Positions 52,642 to 61,659 of a DNA stretch of 64,000 nucleotides are shown piece by piece. Both the position numbers and the translations under genes were made by a program. Every line of letters begins with the position of its first letter. Position 1 is the stretch's first letter. Source of the stretch: Roseovarius spongiae (GTDB lineage Bacteria > Pseudomonadota > Alphaproteobacteria > Rhodobacterales > Rhodobacteraceae); the NCBI RefSeq assembly GCF_003651245.1, contig NZ_RAPE01000002.1, forward strand, positions 868,001 through 932,000, read 5' to 3'. The notes below the pieces were generated by a model, which ran no database searches, had not been told where the DNA came from, and saw nothing but the letters and a program-made list of their open reading frames with translations.

Positions 52642-54252
52642 TCAGCCGACCATCATCTCCTTGGTCGCCGACAGGGTGACGTCAGGGAAGTCCCGCTCGA
52701 TCCGGTCGATATCCCATTGCAGCCGCGTGAGGTAGACGATGTCGCCGTCGTTGTCATGCGCGATGTGCTGCTTGTTGGCCTCCACGAACGCGTCAAGTGC
52801 GGCCTTCGGTCCCGTCGCCCAGCGGGCCGAGGTGAATTGCGATCCCTCGAAGCGCACCGGCAGGCCGTATTCCAGCTCGATCCGCGAGGCCAGAACCTCG
52901 AACTGCAGCGCGCCGACGACGCCCACGATAAAGCCCGAGCCGAACACCGGCTTGAACACCTTGGCGGCGCCTTCTTCGGCGAATTGCATCAGCGCCTTCT
53001 CCAGGTGCTTGGCCTTCATCGGGTCGCCTGCGCGCGCGGTCTGCAGGAGTTCCGGCGCGAAGGAGGGGATGCCGGTCACGCGCAGCGCCTCGCCCTCGGT
53101 CAGGGTGTCGCCGATGCGCAATTGCCCGTGGTTCGGGATGCCGATGATGTCGCCCGCCCAGGCCTCGTCCGCCAGTTCGCGATCGGAGGCGAGGAAGAGC
53201 ACAGGGTTGGTGACGGTCATCGGCTTCTTGCTGCGCACATGGGTCAGCTTCATTCCGCGCGTGAAATGGCCCGAGGCCATGCGCAGGAACGCCACGCGGT
53301 CGCGATGCTTCGGATCCATGTTGGCCTGCACCTTGAAGACGAACCCGGCGACCTTGTCCTCCTCGGGCGCGATCTGGCGCGGGACGGCCGATTGCGGCTG
53401 CGGTTCCGGGCCATAGGTGGCGATTCCGTCCATCAGTTCCTTGACGCCAAAGGAATTTATCGCGCTGCCGAACCAGATGGGCGTCATGTGCCCCTCAAGC
53501 ACCGCCTGAGGGTCGAGCGTGGGCAGCAGCTCGCGCGCCATCTCGATCTCATCGCGCAACTGCTCGACGAGATGCGCCGGCACGTGCTCGGCCAGTTTCG
53601 GATCGTCAAGCCCGTCGATGGCGATGCTTTCCGCCACCTTGTTGCGATCGCCGCGCTCCATCAGCTCCAACCGGTCGCGCAAGAGGTCGTAGGAGCCGAT
53701 GAAATCGCGCCCCATGCCGATGGGCCATGACGCGGGCGTGACGTCGATGGCGAGGTTTTCCTGGATCTCGTCGATGATGTCGAAGGTGTCGCGGCTCTCG
53801 CGGTCCATCTTGTTGCAGAAGGTGAGGATCGGCAGGTCGCGCAGCCGGCAGACCTCAAAGAGCTTCTGCGTCTGGCTCTCCACGCCTTTCGCGCCGTCGA
53901 TCACCATCACAGCGGCGTCCACGGCGGTGAGCGTGCGGTAGGTGTCTTCCGAGAAATCCGAGTGGCCGGGCGTGTCGACAAGGTTGAAGCGGAAGGCGTT
54001 GAAATCGAACGACATCGCCGATGCGGAAACCGAAATGCCGCGATCCTTCTCCATCTGCATGAAGTCCGAGCGCGTGCGCCGCGCCTCGCCCTTGGCGCGG
54101 ACCTGCCCGGCCATCTGGATCGCCCCGCCGAAGAGCAGGAATTTCTCCGTGAGCGTGGTCTTGCCCGCGTCCGGGTGGCTGATGATCGCGAAGGTGCGGC
54201 GGCGCGCGATCTCGGGCGGCAGGGCGGGGCGGTTATGGGCGGCATCGGGCAT
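52642..54252 (-). CDS. prfC: Peptide chain release factor 3
   Basis: A 536-residue GTPase that removes RF1/RF2 from the ribosome. G-motifs are G1 ISHPDAGKTT (near 26), G2/G3 RGISVSASAM and VDTPGHSDF, and G4 FCNKMDRE. The C-terminal part contains GFVFKVQANMDPKHRDRVAFLR, typical of RF3 rather than EF-G. ATG 54252 gives the normal N-terminus. It reads leftward, away from the small protein at 54354. Confidence 0.95.
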   Translation of the reverse strand: MPDAAHNRPALPPEIARRRTFAIISHPDAGKTTLTEKFLLFGGAIQMAGQVRAKGEARRTRSDFMQMEKDRGISVSASAMSFDFNAFRFNLVDTPGHSDFSEDTYRTLTAVDAAVMVIDGAKGVESQTQKLFEVCRLRDLPILTFCNKMDRESRDTFDIIDEIQENLAIDVTPASWPIGMGRDFIGSYDLLRDRLELMERGDRNKVAESIAIDGLDDPKLAEHVPAHLVEQLRDEIEMARELLPTLDPQAVLEGHMTPIWFGSAINSFGVKELMDGIATYGPEPQPQSAVPRQIAPEEDKVAGFVFKVQANMDPKHRDRVAFLRMASGHFTRGMKLTHVRSKKPMTVTNPVLFLASDRELADEAWAGDIIGIPNHGQLRIGDTLTEGEALRVTGIPSFAPELLQTARAGDPMKAKHLEKALMQFAEEGAAKVFKPVFGSGFIVGVVGALQFEVLASRIELEYGLPVRFEGSQFTSARWATGPKAALDAFVEANKQHIAHDNDGDIVYLTRLQWDIDRIERDFPDVTLSATKEMMVG

Positions 54253-54353
54253 GGCGGGGGATATACTGGCGCATGTCGGCGCGCGCAATGGCCCGCGCGC
54301 CGCGGAACCGCGGCGCCGGCCCGCGCGTTGGTCGGGCAGACAAGAGGAGCGAC

Positions 54354-54611
54354 ATGATGTCCAGCAAGGATACCAAGCAGACCAAAGCCAAGCCGACCGG
54401 CGAGCGCGAACCCGCCAACCCGGTGGCCGAGCGCAAGCCGGGCGAAATGGCCCGCACCGACAACGCGGTAGAGTCGAAGGACGCCTTCGGAGAGCCGCGC
54501 CCGGATACCGAATGGACGCGCGAATCGATGGAATCCGAGATGCGCACGCCGGGGTTCGACGGCCCCACGGACAAGGTCAAGAAAGAGCGCGCCAGGGATT
54601 TCAAGGAGTAA
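54354..54611 (+). CDS. Small, highly charged, probably disordered protein
   Basis: An 85-residue hydrophilic protein: MMSSKDTKQTKAKPTGERE at the start, FGEPRPDTEWTRESMESEMR in the middle, and a Lys/Arg/Glu-rich end. No hydrophobic core, cysteine or known domain. AGAGGAG lies 5 bases before the ATG, a good ribosome site. It stands alone, divergent from prfC. Function is not known. Confidence 0.72.
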   Translation: MMSSKDTKQTKAKPTGEREPANPVAERKPGEMARTDNAVESKDAFGEPRPDTEWTRESMESEMRTPGFDGPTDKVKKERARDFKE

Positions 54612-54626
54612 GGGACGCGCGCGCCT

Positions 54627-55631
54627 TCAGCGGGTCGAGGCGCGGCGCAGGATAGAGGCCGCGTCAGGGTGATCGAGCAACGCCTTGCCGACCTCGAAAT
54701 CTAGATGCGGGCTCGTGGAATGCGCCTCAGGGCCGAGGCCGATCTTCTCGCCGAGGTCCGCCGGTAAGGCGGGGCGCGTGTGCGGGCCGAGCAGCAGGGT
54801 CTCGGCGGCGATGCCCTCGGCGTAGATGATCTGGTGCGTGTCGAAGAGCAGCTGGAAGTAATCCACGAAACCGCCATCGACCTGCACGATGCTGTCGCCG
54901 TTCACCAGATGGCGCGCGCGCACCAGGACCTCGTGCCGTCCGGCGCCGATCGCGTCGGAGCGCTGGTAGATGAAGAACCGGTGTTCGGGGCTGACATATA
55001 GATCCGCGTCATTGTGCAACGCGCCTGCGCGGATGCGGATGGGGGCGAAATTGCCGACCGCGCGCACGGTCGAGCAGCCGACCCAGCGCACTTGCTGGGC
55101 GCCGTCATCGCGGGTGAGGACCATGTCGCCGATCTTCAACTCCTCGATCGGTTTCTGCGCCCCCGACGCCATCGTGATCCGCGTACCGCGCGAAAATGAC
55201 ACGCAGGCCACCTCGGCGAACTTGGCGGCGGCCTGCGTTTCGTCGATGCCGACAAGCGTGTATTCCGTGCGCGGCGCAAGCTCGGACAGGGGCAGGGCGA
55301 AGACCGCTTCGACATCACCGGCGCCGTCGACCTCCACCAGGATGATGATCTCGGTTGTGGTTCCCATCGCACTCATCATCGTGAGGCAGCAGTCGATATG
55401 CAGCGCGTCTCCGGGCCGCCCGATCCGCGTGCCCTCCGCGACGCCAAGCCGCCCATCCGCGCCCGCGCTGATCGAGAGGCGTCGCATTTCGCTTCCCGGG
55501 CGCAATTCGTAGGTGTCGTCGAGATCAAGTTCAGCCGCGAAGGACAGCCCGTCGCCAAGGTTCGCCCCGTTGACGACAGTGATCGCCCCGGCGTCATAGA
55601 CGGGGATGGACTGTATCAGGGCCTCGGTCAT
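54627..55631 (-). CDS. Hint-domain protein
   Basis: A 334-residue protein. The first half is beta-rich without known motifs. The second half is a Hint (hedgehog/intein) domain: CVSFSRGTRITMASGAQKP, EELKIGDMVLTRDDGAQQVRWVG, and SPEHRFFIY with the conserved His. Such proteins are frequent in Rhodobacteraceae, often in several copies; their self-processing has rarely been tested. The first residue of the domain is Cys, as needed for the acyl shift. Confidence 0.88.
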   Translation of the reverse strand: MTEALIQSIPVYDAGAITVVNGANLGDGLSFAAELDLDDTYELRPGSEMRRLSISAGADGRLGVAEGTRIGRPGDALHIDCCLTMMSAMGTTTEIIILVEVDGAGDVEAVFALPLSELAPRTEYTLVGIDETQAAAKFAEVACVSFSRGTRITMASGAQKPIEELKIGDMVLTRDDGAQQVRWVGCSTVRAVGNFAPIRIRAGALHNDADLYVSPEHRFFIYQRSDAIGAGRHEVLVRARHLVNGDSIVQVDGGFVDYFQLLFDTHQIIYAEGIAAETLLLGPHTRPALPADLGEKIGLGPEAHSTSPHLDFEVGKALLDHPDAASILRRASTR

Positions 55632-55857
55632 GGCGGTGTCTTTCGTCCTTTTCGGCAGGGGCCGATTTGCGCTTTCGGTCGGGCGCGCGCTGGCCTAGTT
55701 TCAGCCTAGCCATCGAATATGGCGAATGCGGGCCGATGTCCGGCGGATTCTGCGACATTGCTGCAGCGCAACATGACGCGCTTGCCGGGAAGGTCGCGAA
55801 CCCGCCCAAGGATGGCACTCCGGCGCGGCACAGACAACTGACGAAAGGAGCGTGGGC

Positions 55858-56637
55858 ATGGATTTGGGTCTGAGAGGGAAAAGGGCGCTGGTCTGCGCGT
55901 CCTCCAAGGGGCTGGGCCTTGGATGCGCGCGCGCGCTGGCCGCCGAAGGGGTCGATCTGGTGATGAATGCGCGCGGGGCCAAGGCGCTGACGGAGGCGGC
56001 GGAGGCCATCCGCAGCGATTTCGGGGTCGAGGTGAGCGAGGTCGCGGCGGACGTGACCACGTCCGAGGGGCAGGCGGCGCTGATCGAGGCCGCCGGCGCG
56101 GTCGATATCCTCGTGACCAACGCGGGCGGGCCGCCGCCGGGCACCTGGCGCGACTGGGAGCGCGAGGATTTCATCCGCGCGCTCGACGCGAATATGCTGA
56201 CCCCCATCGCCTTCATCAAGGCGCTGGTTCCGGGAATGATGGAGCGCGGCTGGGGCCGGGTGGTCAACATCACCTCGCAATCGGTCAAGTCGCCGATCCC
56301 CGTGCTCGGGCTCAGCAATTCGGCGCGCGCGGGGCTCACGGGCTATGTCGCGGGCACCTCGCGGCAGGTGGCGGGGGCGGGGGTGACGATCAACAACCTG
56401 CTGCCCGGCATTCATGACACCGACCGCGCCGCGTCGCTCGACCAGGGCGCGGCGGAGTCGCGCGACATCACTGTCGACCAGGCGCGCGCTGAGCGCTGCG
56501 AGGGCATCCCCGCCGGCCGCTACGGCACGTCCGAAGAGTTCGGCGCCGCCTGCGCCTTTCTGTGTTCTCAGTACGCGGGCTACATCGTCGGGCAGAACAT
56601 CCTGCTGGACGGCGGCGGCTTCAACAGTACGCTGTAA
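55858..56637 (+). CDS. SDR-family oxidoreductase with altered active site
   Basis: A 259-residue FabG-like protein. The nucleotide motif is ASSKGLGLGCARAL (where GxxxGxG is expected) and NAGGPPPGTW replaces NNAG. The catalytic Ser is kept in NITSQSVKSPIP, but the Tyr-x3-Lys site is S-N-S-A-R in VLGLSNSARAGL, so Tyr and Lys are both changed. This subgroup exists widely and may not be a normal dehydrogenase. AAAGGAG precedes ATG 55858. Confidence 0.85.
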   Translation: MDLGLRGKRALVCASSKGLGLGCARALAAEGVDLVMNARGAKALTEAAEAIRSDFGVEVSEVAADVTTSEGQAALIEAAGAVDILVTNAGGPPPGTWRDWEREDFIRALDANMLTPIAFIKALVPGMMERGWGRVVNITSQSVKSPIPVLGLSNSARAGLTGYVAGTSRQVAGAGVTINNLLPGIHDTDRAASLDQGAAESRDITVDQARAERCEGIPAGRYGTSEEFGAACAFLCSQYAGYIVGQNILLDGGGFNSTL

Positions 56638-56727
56638 CCGGGCCGCCCCCGGGCCGCGCGCATCTTGCGGCCCCGGGGCGTGCTTGTTATCTGCCGGTCA
56701 AATCCCGATGTTTTTCATAGGGAACGA

Positions 56728-57855
56728 ATGTCGCATCCTTGTCCGGGAAACAGAGTGGCCGAGCAGACCCCAAGACTGGAGATCAGGAACCTCTGCCGCA
56801 GCTACGAGGGGCGGCGGGTGGTCGATGACGTGTCTCTGGCGGTGCGCCCGGGGCACGTGACCTGCCTTCTCGGTCCGTCGGGTTGCGGCAAATCCACGAC
56901 CTTGCGCATGATCGCGGGCGTCGAGATGCAGGATTCGGGCGAGATCCATGTCGATGGCAAGCTGATCTGCGACACCCGCACCCGCGTGCCGCCCGAATTG
57001 CGCAACATCGGGCTGATGTTCCAGGACTTCGCGCTGTTTCCGCACCTGTCGGTGTTCGAGAACGTCGGATTCGGCCTCAACGGCGACCGGGCGGCGCGCG
57101 CGCGGCGCATTCGCGAGATGCTCGACCGGGTCGGGCTGGGGCAGTTCGAAAACGCCTTCCCGCACGAGCTTTCGGGCGGGGAGCAACAGCGCGTGGCGCT
57201 GGCACGCGCGCTCGCGCCGCGCCCGCGCATCATGCTGATGGACGAACCGTTCTCGGGGCTGGACAACCGCCTGCGCGACGGCATCCGCGACGAAACTCTC
57301 GACATCCTGCGCGAAGAGGACGCGGCGGTGCTTCTGGTCACGCACGAACCCAACGAGGCGATGCGCATGGCCGACGAGATCGCGCTGATGCGCGGCGGGA
57401 AGATCGTGCAACGCGGCGCGCCCTATAACGTCTACAATTCCCCGGTTGACCGCGACGCGGTGTCATTCTTCAGCGATATCAACGTCATCCGCGGCACAGT
57501 TCACGGTGCGCTGACGGATACGCCCTTTGGCCGTTTCCTCGCGCCCGGCGTGCCGGACGGGCAGGCGGTGGATATCGTGATCCGCCCACAGCACATCAAG
57601 ATAGACTTCGACCGCGGCGGACGCGGCCCCAATCCCACCTCGATCGACGGCTCGCCCGCGCTCGGGGTGGTGCAGCGCTCCCGTTTCATGGGGTCCGAGA
57701 GCCTGATCGAATTCCGCATGGAGCATGACGGCTCGACCCTGCGGGCGACCGTGCCCAACGTGTTCCTGCCGCAGCCGGGGCTGAAGCTCTGGCTGATGAT
57801 CCGGCGCGACCGCTGTTTCGTGTTTCCGGCCCGCGACGGGCGCGCTGCGGGCTGA
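56728..57855 (+). CDS. ABC transporter ATPase, iron(III)/FbpC type
   Basis: A 375-residue ATPase. Walker A is GPSGCGKST, the Q-loop LMFQDFALFPH, the signature LSGGEQQRVALARAL, Walker B IMLMDEPFSGLD and the H-loop LLVTHEPNEAM. A C-terminal TOBE-like regulatory domain follows from about residue 255 (IVIRPQHIKIDF). The best match is FbpC-type iron uptake. No permease or binding-protein gene is adjacent. Start uncertain: ATG 56728 (used) or GTG 56755. Confidence 0.88.
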   Translation: MSHPCPGNRVAEQTPRLEIRNLCRSYEGRRVVDDVSLAVRPGHVTCLLGPSGCGKSTTLRMIAGVEMQDSGEIHVDGKLICDTRTRVPPELRNIGLMFQDFALFPHLSVFENVGFGLNGDRAARARRIREMLDRVGLGQFENAFPHELSGGEQQRVALARALAPRPRIMLMDEPFSGLDNRLRDGIRDETLDILREEDAAVLLVTHEPNEAMRMADEIALMRGGKIVQRGAPYNVYNSPVDRDAVSFFSDINVIRGTVHGALTDTPFGRFLAPGVPDGQAVDIVIRPQHIKIDFDRGGRGPNPTSIDGSPALGVVQRSRFMGSESLIEFRMEHDGSTLRATVPNVFLPQPGLKLWLMIRRDRCFVFPARDGRAAG

Positions 57856-57984
57856 GCGGCCGGGTCGCTCAAAAATGAACCCGGCGCGGCGCATTGGTTC
57901 TTTCAACCCGGCGTGCGAGGGTTTAGATACTGTGGACGAAAATCCCCCGGCCATCCACGCGCCCCGGGGAAAGGGAGATTACAC

Positions 57985-58209
57985 ATGCTGAACAACATTG
58001 GCCTTCCGGGCATCCTGCTGATCGCCGTCGTCGTGCTGGTCCTATTCGGGCGCGGCAAGATCTCGTCTCTGATGGGCGAGGTGGGCAAGGGCATCACCTC
58101 GTTCAAGAAGGGCATCAGCGAGGGCAGCAAGGAGCTTGAGGACGACGAGGAAAAGAGCGCCGAGAGCGCCCGCGACGTGACGCCGAAGTCCGAAAAAGAC
58201 AAGGTCTGA
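57985..58209 (+). CDS. tatA: Twin-arginine translocase subunit TatA
   Basis: A 74-residue protein with one N-terminal helix ([19 protein letters not shown]), the FGRGKI motif where helix meets amphipathic segment, and a charged tail. GGGAGAT precedes the ATG. It forms the pore of the Tat system that exports folded proteins. It is 7 bases upstream of tatB. The multicopper oxidase and the BNR protein of the island carry Tat signals and would use this system. Confidence 0.93.
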   Translation: MLNNIGLPGILLIAVVVLVLFGRGKISSLMGEVGKGITSFKKGISEGSKELEDDEEKSAESARDVTPKSEKDKV

Positions 58210-58216
58210 ACGCCAG

Positions 58217-58849
58217 ATGTTCGACCTTGGCTGGACCGAACTGATGGTGATCGGCATCGTTGCGCTGATCGTCGTCGGACCGAAGGATTTGCCGGGCATG
58301 TTCCGCACGGTCGGTCAGTTCGTCGGCAAGGCCAAGGGCATGGCGCGCGAGTTCACCAAGGCGATGAACGACGCGGCCGATGAATCCGGCATGCGCGAGG
58401 TCTCGGACTCGCTGCGCAAGGCGACCAAGCCGGTGAGCAGCACCATGGACGAGGTCCGCAAGGGCGCCCGGAGCTTCACCGAGGCCACGCGCGACGCGGG
58501 CAAGCCCGCGCTGAAACCCGATCCCGCGCAGGACGACTCGGTCGGCGCGCGCGACAAGACCGCCGGTGAAAAGGCGCTCGAGGCGCATGCGCGCGACGCC
58601 GAGGCGGCGAAGAAGAAGGCCGACGCGCCCGCCAAACCCGCCGCCGCGAAGAAGCCGCCGGCGAAGAAGACAGCGCCGAAGAAGACGCCCGCCAAGAGCG
58701 CCGCCGCCAAACCCGCCGCGAAGAAGGCTCCGGCCAAGCCGAAGGCGGGCGCGAATAAAACGACCGGGAAGACCGCCGCATCCAAGGCGGCTCCGAAGAA
58801 GACGGCCGCGAAGGCCGCCGGCGGATCGACCGCCAAGGACAAGGCATGA
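58217..58849 (+). CDS. tatB: Twin-arginine translocase subunit TatB
   Basis: A 210-residue protein, longer than usual. The N-terminal helix and motif ([26 protein letters not shown]) are standard. The C-terminal half (from about residue 135) is a low-complexity tail of Lys, Ala and Pro, with repeats of the type PAKK, APKKT and KAPAK. This histone-H1-like tail is typical of many alphaproteobacterial TatB proteins and probably disordered. The stop overlaps the tatC start (ATGA). Confidence 0.93.
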   Translation: MFDLGWTELMVIGIVALIVVGPKDLPGMFRTVGQFVGKAKGMAREFTKAMNDAADESGMREVSDSLRKATKPVSSTMDEVRKGARSFTEATRDAGKPALKPDPAQDDSVGARDKTAGEKALEAHARDAEAAKKKADAPAKPAAAKKPPAKKTAPKKTPAKSAAAKPAAKKAPAKPKAGANKTTGKTAASKAAPKKTAAKAAGGSTAKDKA

Positions 58850-59739
58850 GCAACACCGACGAACTCGAGGACAGCAGCGCGCCGCTGATCGAACACCTGG
58901 CCGAGCTGCGCAGCCGGCTGATCAAGTCGGTCGTCGCCTTCGTCATCGGCATGGTGATCTGCTTCACCATCGCCACGCCGATCTTCAACTTCTTGACCAA
59001 TCCGCTCTGCAAGGTGCTGGCCGAGCGCGGGCAGGATTGCGACCTGATCTTCATCTCGCCGCAGGAGGGGTTCTTCGTCGCGATCAAGGTGTCGCTGCTG
59101 GGCGGCTTCATCCTGGCATTTCCCTATATCGCGGGCCAGATGTGGCGTTTCGTGGCGCCCGGCCTCTACAAGTCCGAGAAGGGCGCGTTCCTGCCGTTTC
59201 TGATCGCCTCGCCCTTCATGTTCATGCTCGGCGCGGCCTTCGCTTTCTACGTGGTCACGCCGCTGGCCTATGATTTCTTCCTCGGCTTCCAGCAGTTCGG
59301 CCAGGGCGGCGAGGCGATCGAAGGCGGCCAGAACGCGGCGCCGCTCAGCGTGGTTTTCCAGGGCTCGGCGCAGGAATACCTGAACCTAACTATCAAGTTC
59401 ATCGTGGCCTTCGGCCTCTGCTTTCAGCTGCCGGTTCTGCTGACGCTGATGGGCAAGGCCGGGCTGGTCGGCGCCGAGGGGCTGAAGGCGGTGCGCAAAT
59501 ACGCGGTGGTCGGCATCCTCGTGCTGGCGGCGCTGGTGACGCCGCCGGACGTCATCACGCAGGTGATCCTGTTCGTCGTGGTTTACGGGCTCTACGAGAT
59601 TTCGATCTTCCTCGTCGCGCGGGTCGAGCGCCAGCGCGAGGCGAAGCTGCGCGCCGAAGGGCTGTGGTTCGACGACGAGGAAGAGATGCACCCCGAGGAC
59701 GACGCGGAAAGGTCCGACGAGGAGCGCAACGATGTCTGA
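58846..59739 (+). CDS. tatC: Twin-arginine translocase subunit TatC
   Basis: A 297-residue inner-membrane protein with six helices. [19 protein letters not shown] is the signal-recognising N-terminus, followed by [41 protein letters not shown] and [22 protein letters not shown] Glu/Asp-rich tail ends the protein. It binds twin-arginine signals together with TatB. It overlaps the DUF815 gene by 8 bases. Confidence 0.95.
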   Translation: MSNTDELEDSSAPLIEHLAELRSRLIKSVVAFVIGMVICFTIATPIFNFLTNPLCKVLAERGQDCDLIFISPQEGFFVAIKVSLLGGFILAFPYIAGQMWRFVAPGLYKSEKGAFLPFLIASPFMFMLGAAFAFYVVTPLAYDFFLGFQQFGQGGEAIEGGQNAAPLSVVFQGSAQEYLNLTIKFIVAFGLCFQLPVLLTLMGKAGLVGAEGLKAVRKYAVVGILVLAALVTPPDVITQVILFVVVYGLYEISIFLVARVERQREAKLRAEGLWFDDEEEMHPEDDAERSDEERNDV

Positions 59740-60574
59740 TCCGCTCGAGCGCATCGCCGCGGCGCTCGAACGCATGACGCCGCCGCCGCAGCCCGCCCCC
59801 GATTTCGACGCCGCCGACGCCTTCGTCTGGCAGGTGGAGCCCGATCGGCTCGAACCCGTGACGAACCCGTCGCGGGTGGACATGTCGCTGTTGCTCGGGG
59901 TGGACCGCGCACGCGATACGCTGCTTGAGAACACCCGCCAGTTCGCCCGGGGCCTGCCGGCGAACAACGCCCTGCTCTGGGGCGCGCGCGGGATGGGAAA
60001 ATCGAGCCTCGTCAAGGCGGTGCACGCCAAGGTTGCCGCGGAGGGCGCGCCGCTCAAGATCGTGGAACTGCAACGCGAGGACCTGACCAGCGTGACCCGT
60101 CTGCTGGCCCTGCTGCGCGGCGCCGACGCGCGGTTCATCCTCTTCTGCGACGACCTCAGCTTCAGCCATGACGACCAGCACTACAAATCGCTGAAGGCCG
60201 TGCTCGACGGCGGGATCGAGGGGCGGCCCGCGAACGTGGTGTTCTACGCGACGTCGAATCGCCGCCACCTGATGCCCCGCGACATGATCGAGAACGAACG
60301 CTCCTCGGCGATCAGCCCGAGCGAGGCGACCGAGGAGAAGGTGTCGCTCTCCGACCGGTTCGGGCTGTGGCTCGGCTTCCATCCCTGCGGGCAGGACGAA
60401 TACCTCGCCATGATCCGCGGCTATTGCGAGGCCTTCGGGATCGCCATCGACGACGCCACCTTGCGCGCCGAGGCGATCGAATGGCAGGCGACGCGCGGGG
60501 CGCGCTCGGGGCGGGTGGCGTGGCAATACGTGACCGACCTCGCCGGGCGGCGGGGCGTGGCGATCCCCGGCTGA
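59732..60574 (+). CDS. DUF815-family AAA+ ATPase
   Basis: A 280-residue protein. Walker A is LLWGARGMGKSSLVKAVH, Walker B ILFCDDLSFSH, sensor 1 FYATSNRRHL and a sensor-2 region at the end. The family is universal in alphaproteobacteria, and often lies next to tatC as here. It starts 8 bases before the tatC stop, so it is co-translated. The role is not established. Confidence 0.92.
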   Translation: MSDPLERIAAALERMTPPPQPAPDFDAADAFVWQVEPDRLEPVTNPSRVDMSLLLGVDRARDTLLENTRQFARGLPANNALLWGARGMGKSSLVKAVHAKVAAEGAPLKIVELQREDLTSVTRLLALLRGADARFILFCDDLSFSHDDQHYKSLKAVLDGGIEGRPANVVFYATSNRRHLMPRDMIENERSSAISPSEATEEKVSLSDRFGLWLGFHPCGQDEYLAMIRGYCEAFGIAIDDATLRAEAIEWQATRGARSGRVAWQYVTDLAGRRGVAIPG

Positions 60575-60635
60575 GGCGGCGCCCGGCGCGAACCGGGGAA
60601 TTTCGGGTATCTCTGGAACATTGAAAGGGCTTGGC

Positions 60636-61466
60636 ATGGTGCGGGAACTTGCGGGAAAGATCGCGCTGGTGACGGGGGCGGCGGCCCCCAACGGGATCGG
60701 GCGGGCCACCTGCCTGCGGCTGGCGCGCGACGGCGCCTTCATTGTGGCGACGGACATGGGCGGCGCGATGACGCTCGCCGACGGGCCGCGCGACCGCGCC
60801 GGGCTGCTGGACGAGGTGATCGCCGCGATCGCCGACGCGGGCGGGCAGGGGATGGCGCATGAACTGGACGTGACGGACGCAAGCAGCATCGCTGCCTGTC
60901 TCAAGGCGGTGCGCGGCGCGGCGGGGCCGGTCGATATCCTGGTGAACAACGCCGGATCGCTCGCGGGGGCCGGGCCGTTCCTCGACGGCAAGGCCGAGGA
61001 TTGGCGCACCAGTTTCGAGGTCAACATCCTCGGCCCAATGCGGCTTAGCCAGGCGGTAATTCCCGACATGCGCGCGGCGGGCGGCGGGGCAATCGTCAAT
61101 ATCGGCTCCATCGGCGGGCTCGGCGGGCGCGCGGCCTTCGGCGCCTATTCGGCGATGAAGCACGCGGTGACCGGGTTGACCAAGACCATCGCGGTCGAGT
61201 TCGGGCCGGACGGGATCCGCTGCAATGCGGTGTGTCCGGGCTACATCGCGACCGACATGCACGCCGCGTCCAACCGCCGCCTCGCCGAAGCCGAGGGGTT
61301 GTCGCTCGATGAGATGAAGGCGCGCCGCTACGAGGCCGTGGCGCTGCGCGACGCCGGCAGTCCCGAGGACGTCGCCGAGGCGGTCGCCTATCTTGCCGGG
61401 CCCCGCGCGGCCTATGTCACGGGGGTAAACCTGCCGGTGACGGGCGGGTTGTCGCCGGGGATCTAG
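60636..61466 (+). CDS. SDR-family oxidoreductase (classical active site)
   Basis: A 276-residue enzyme with nucleotide motif VTGAAAPNGIGRATC, structural NNAGS, catalytic Ser in NIGSIGGLGG and Tyr-x3-Lys in YSAMKHAVTGL. The later PGYIATDMHA and GVNLPVTGG motifs are standard. All catalytic residues are present, unlike the SDR at 55858-56637. ATG 60636 is used; the frame continues five codons upstream to a TTG. Substrate unknown. The 193 bases after it hold no gene. Confidence 0.9.
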   Translation: MVRELAGKIALVTGAAAPNGIGRATCLRLARDGAFIVATDMGGAMTLADGPRDRAGLLDEVIAAIADAGGQGMAHELDVTDASSIAACLKAVRGAAGPVDILVNNAGSLAGAGPFLDGKAEDWRTSFEVNILGPMRLSQAVIPDMRAAGGGAIVNIGSIGGLGGRAAFGAYSAMKHAVTGLTKTIAVEFGPDGIRCNAVCPGYIATDMHAASNRRLAEAEGLSLDEMKARRYEAVALRDAGSPEDVAEAVAYLAGPRAAYVTGVNLPVTGGLSPGI

Positions 61467-61659
61467 GCCCTGCGCATCGCGGATACTTTCGCAAATGGGC
61501 GTTTGGCGGTGGGCGGAGGGCCGCTGCGCAGATGAATCCTTCCTTTCCGACGCGCCGCGGCCCCGCTTCGGGCGCGCGCTGCGCGCGATTATCCTGATCA
61601 ATCGCGATGATTTGAAACGGTGGGATGCGCCGAGGGGGCGTGGTGCACCGTCCGAAGGT

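Noticed and set aside
59555..61111. 518-codon open frame on the minus strand
   Set aside because: Antisense to tatC, the DUF815 gene and an SDR gene, all of which have clear motifs; the frame has none.
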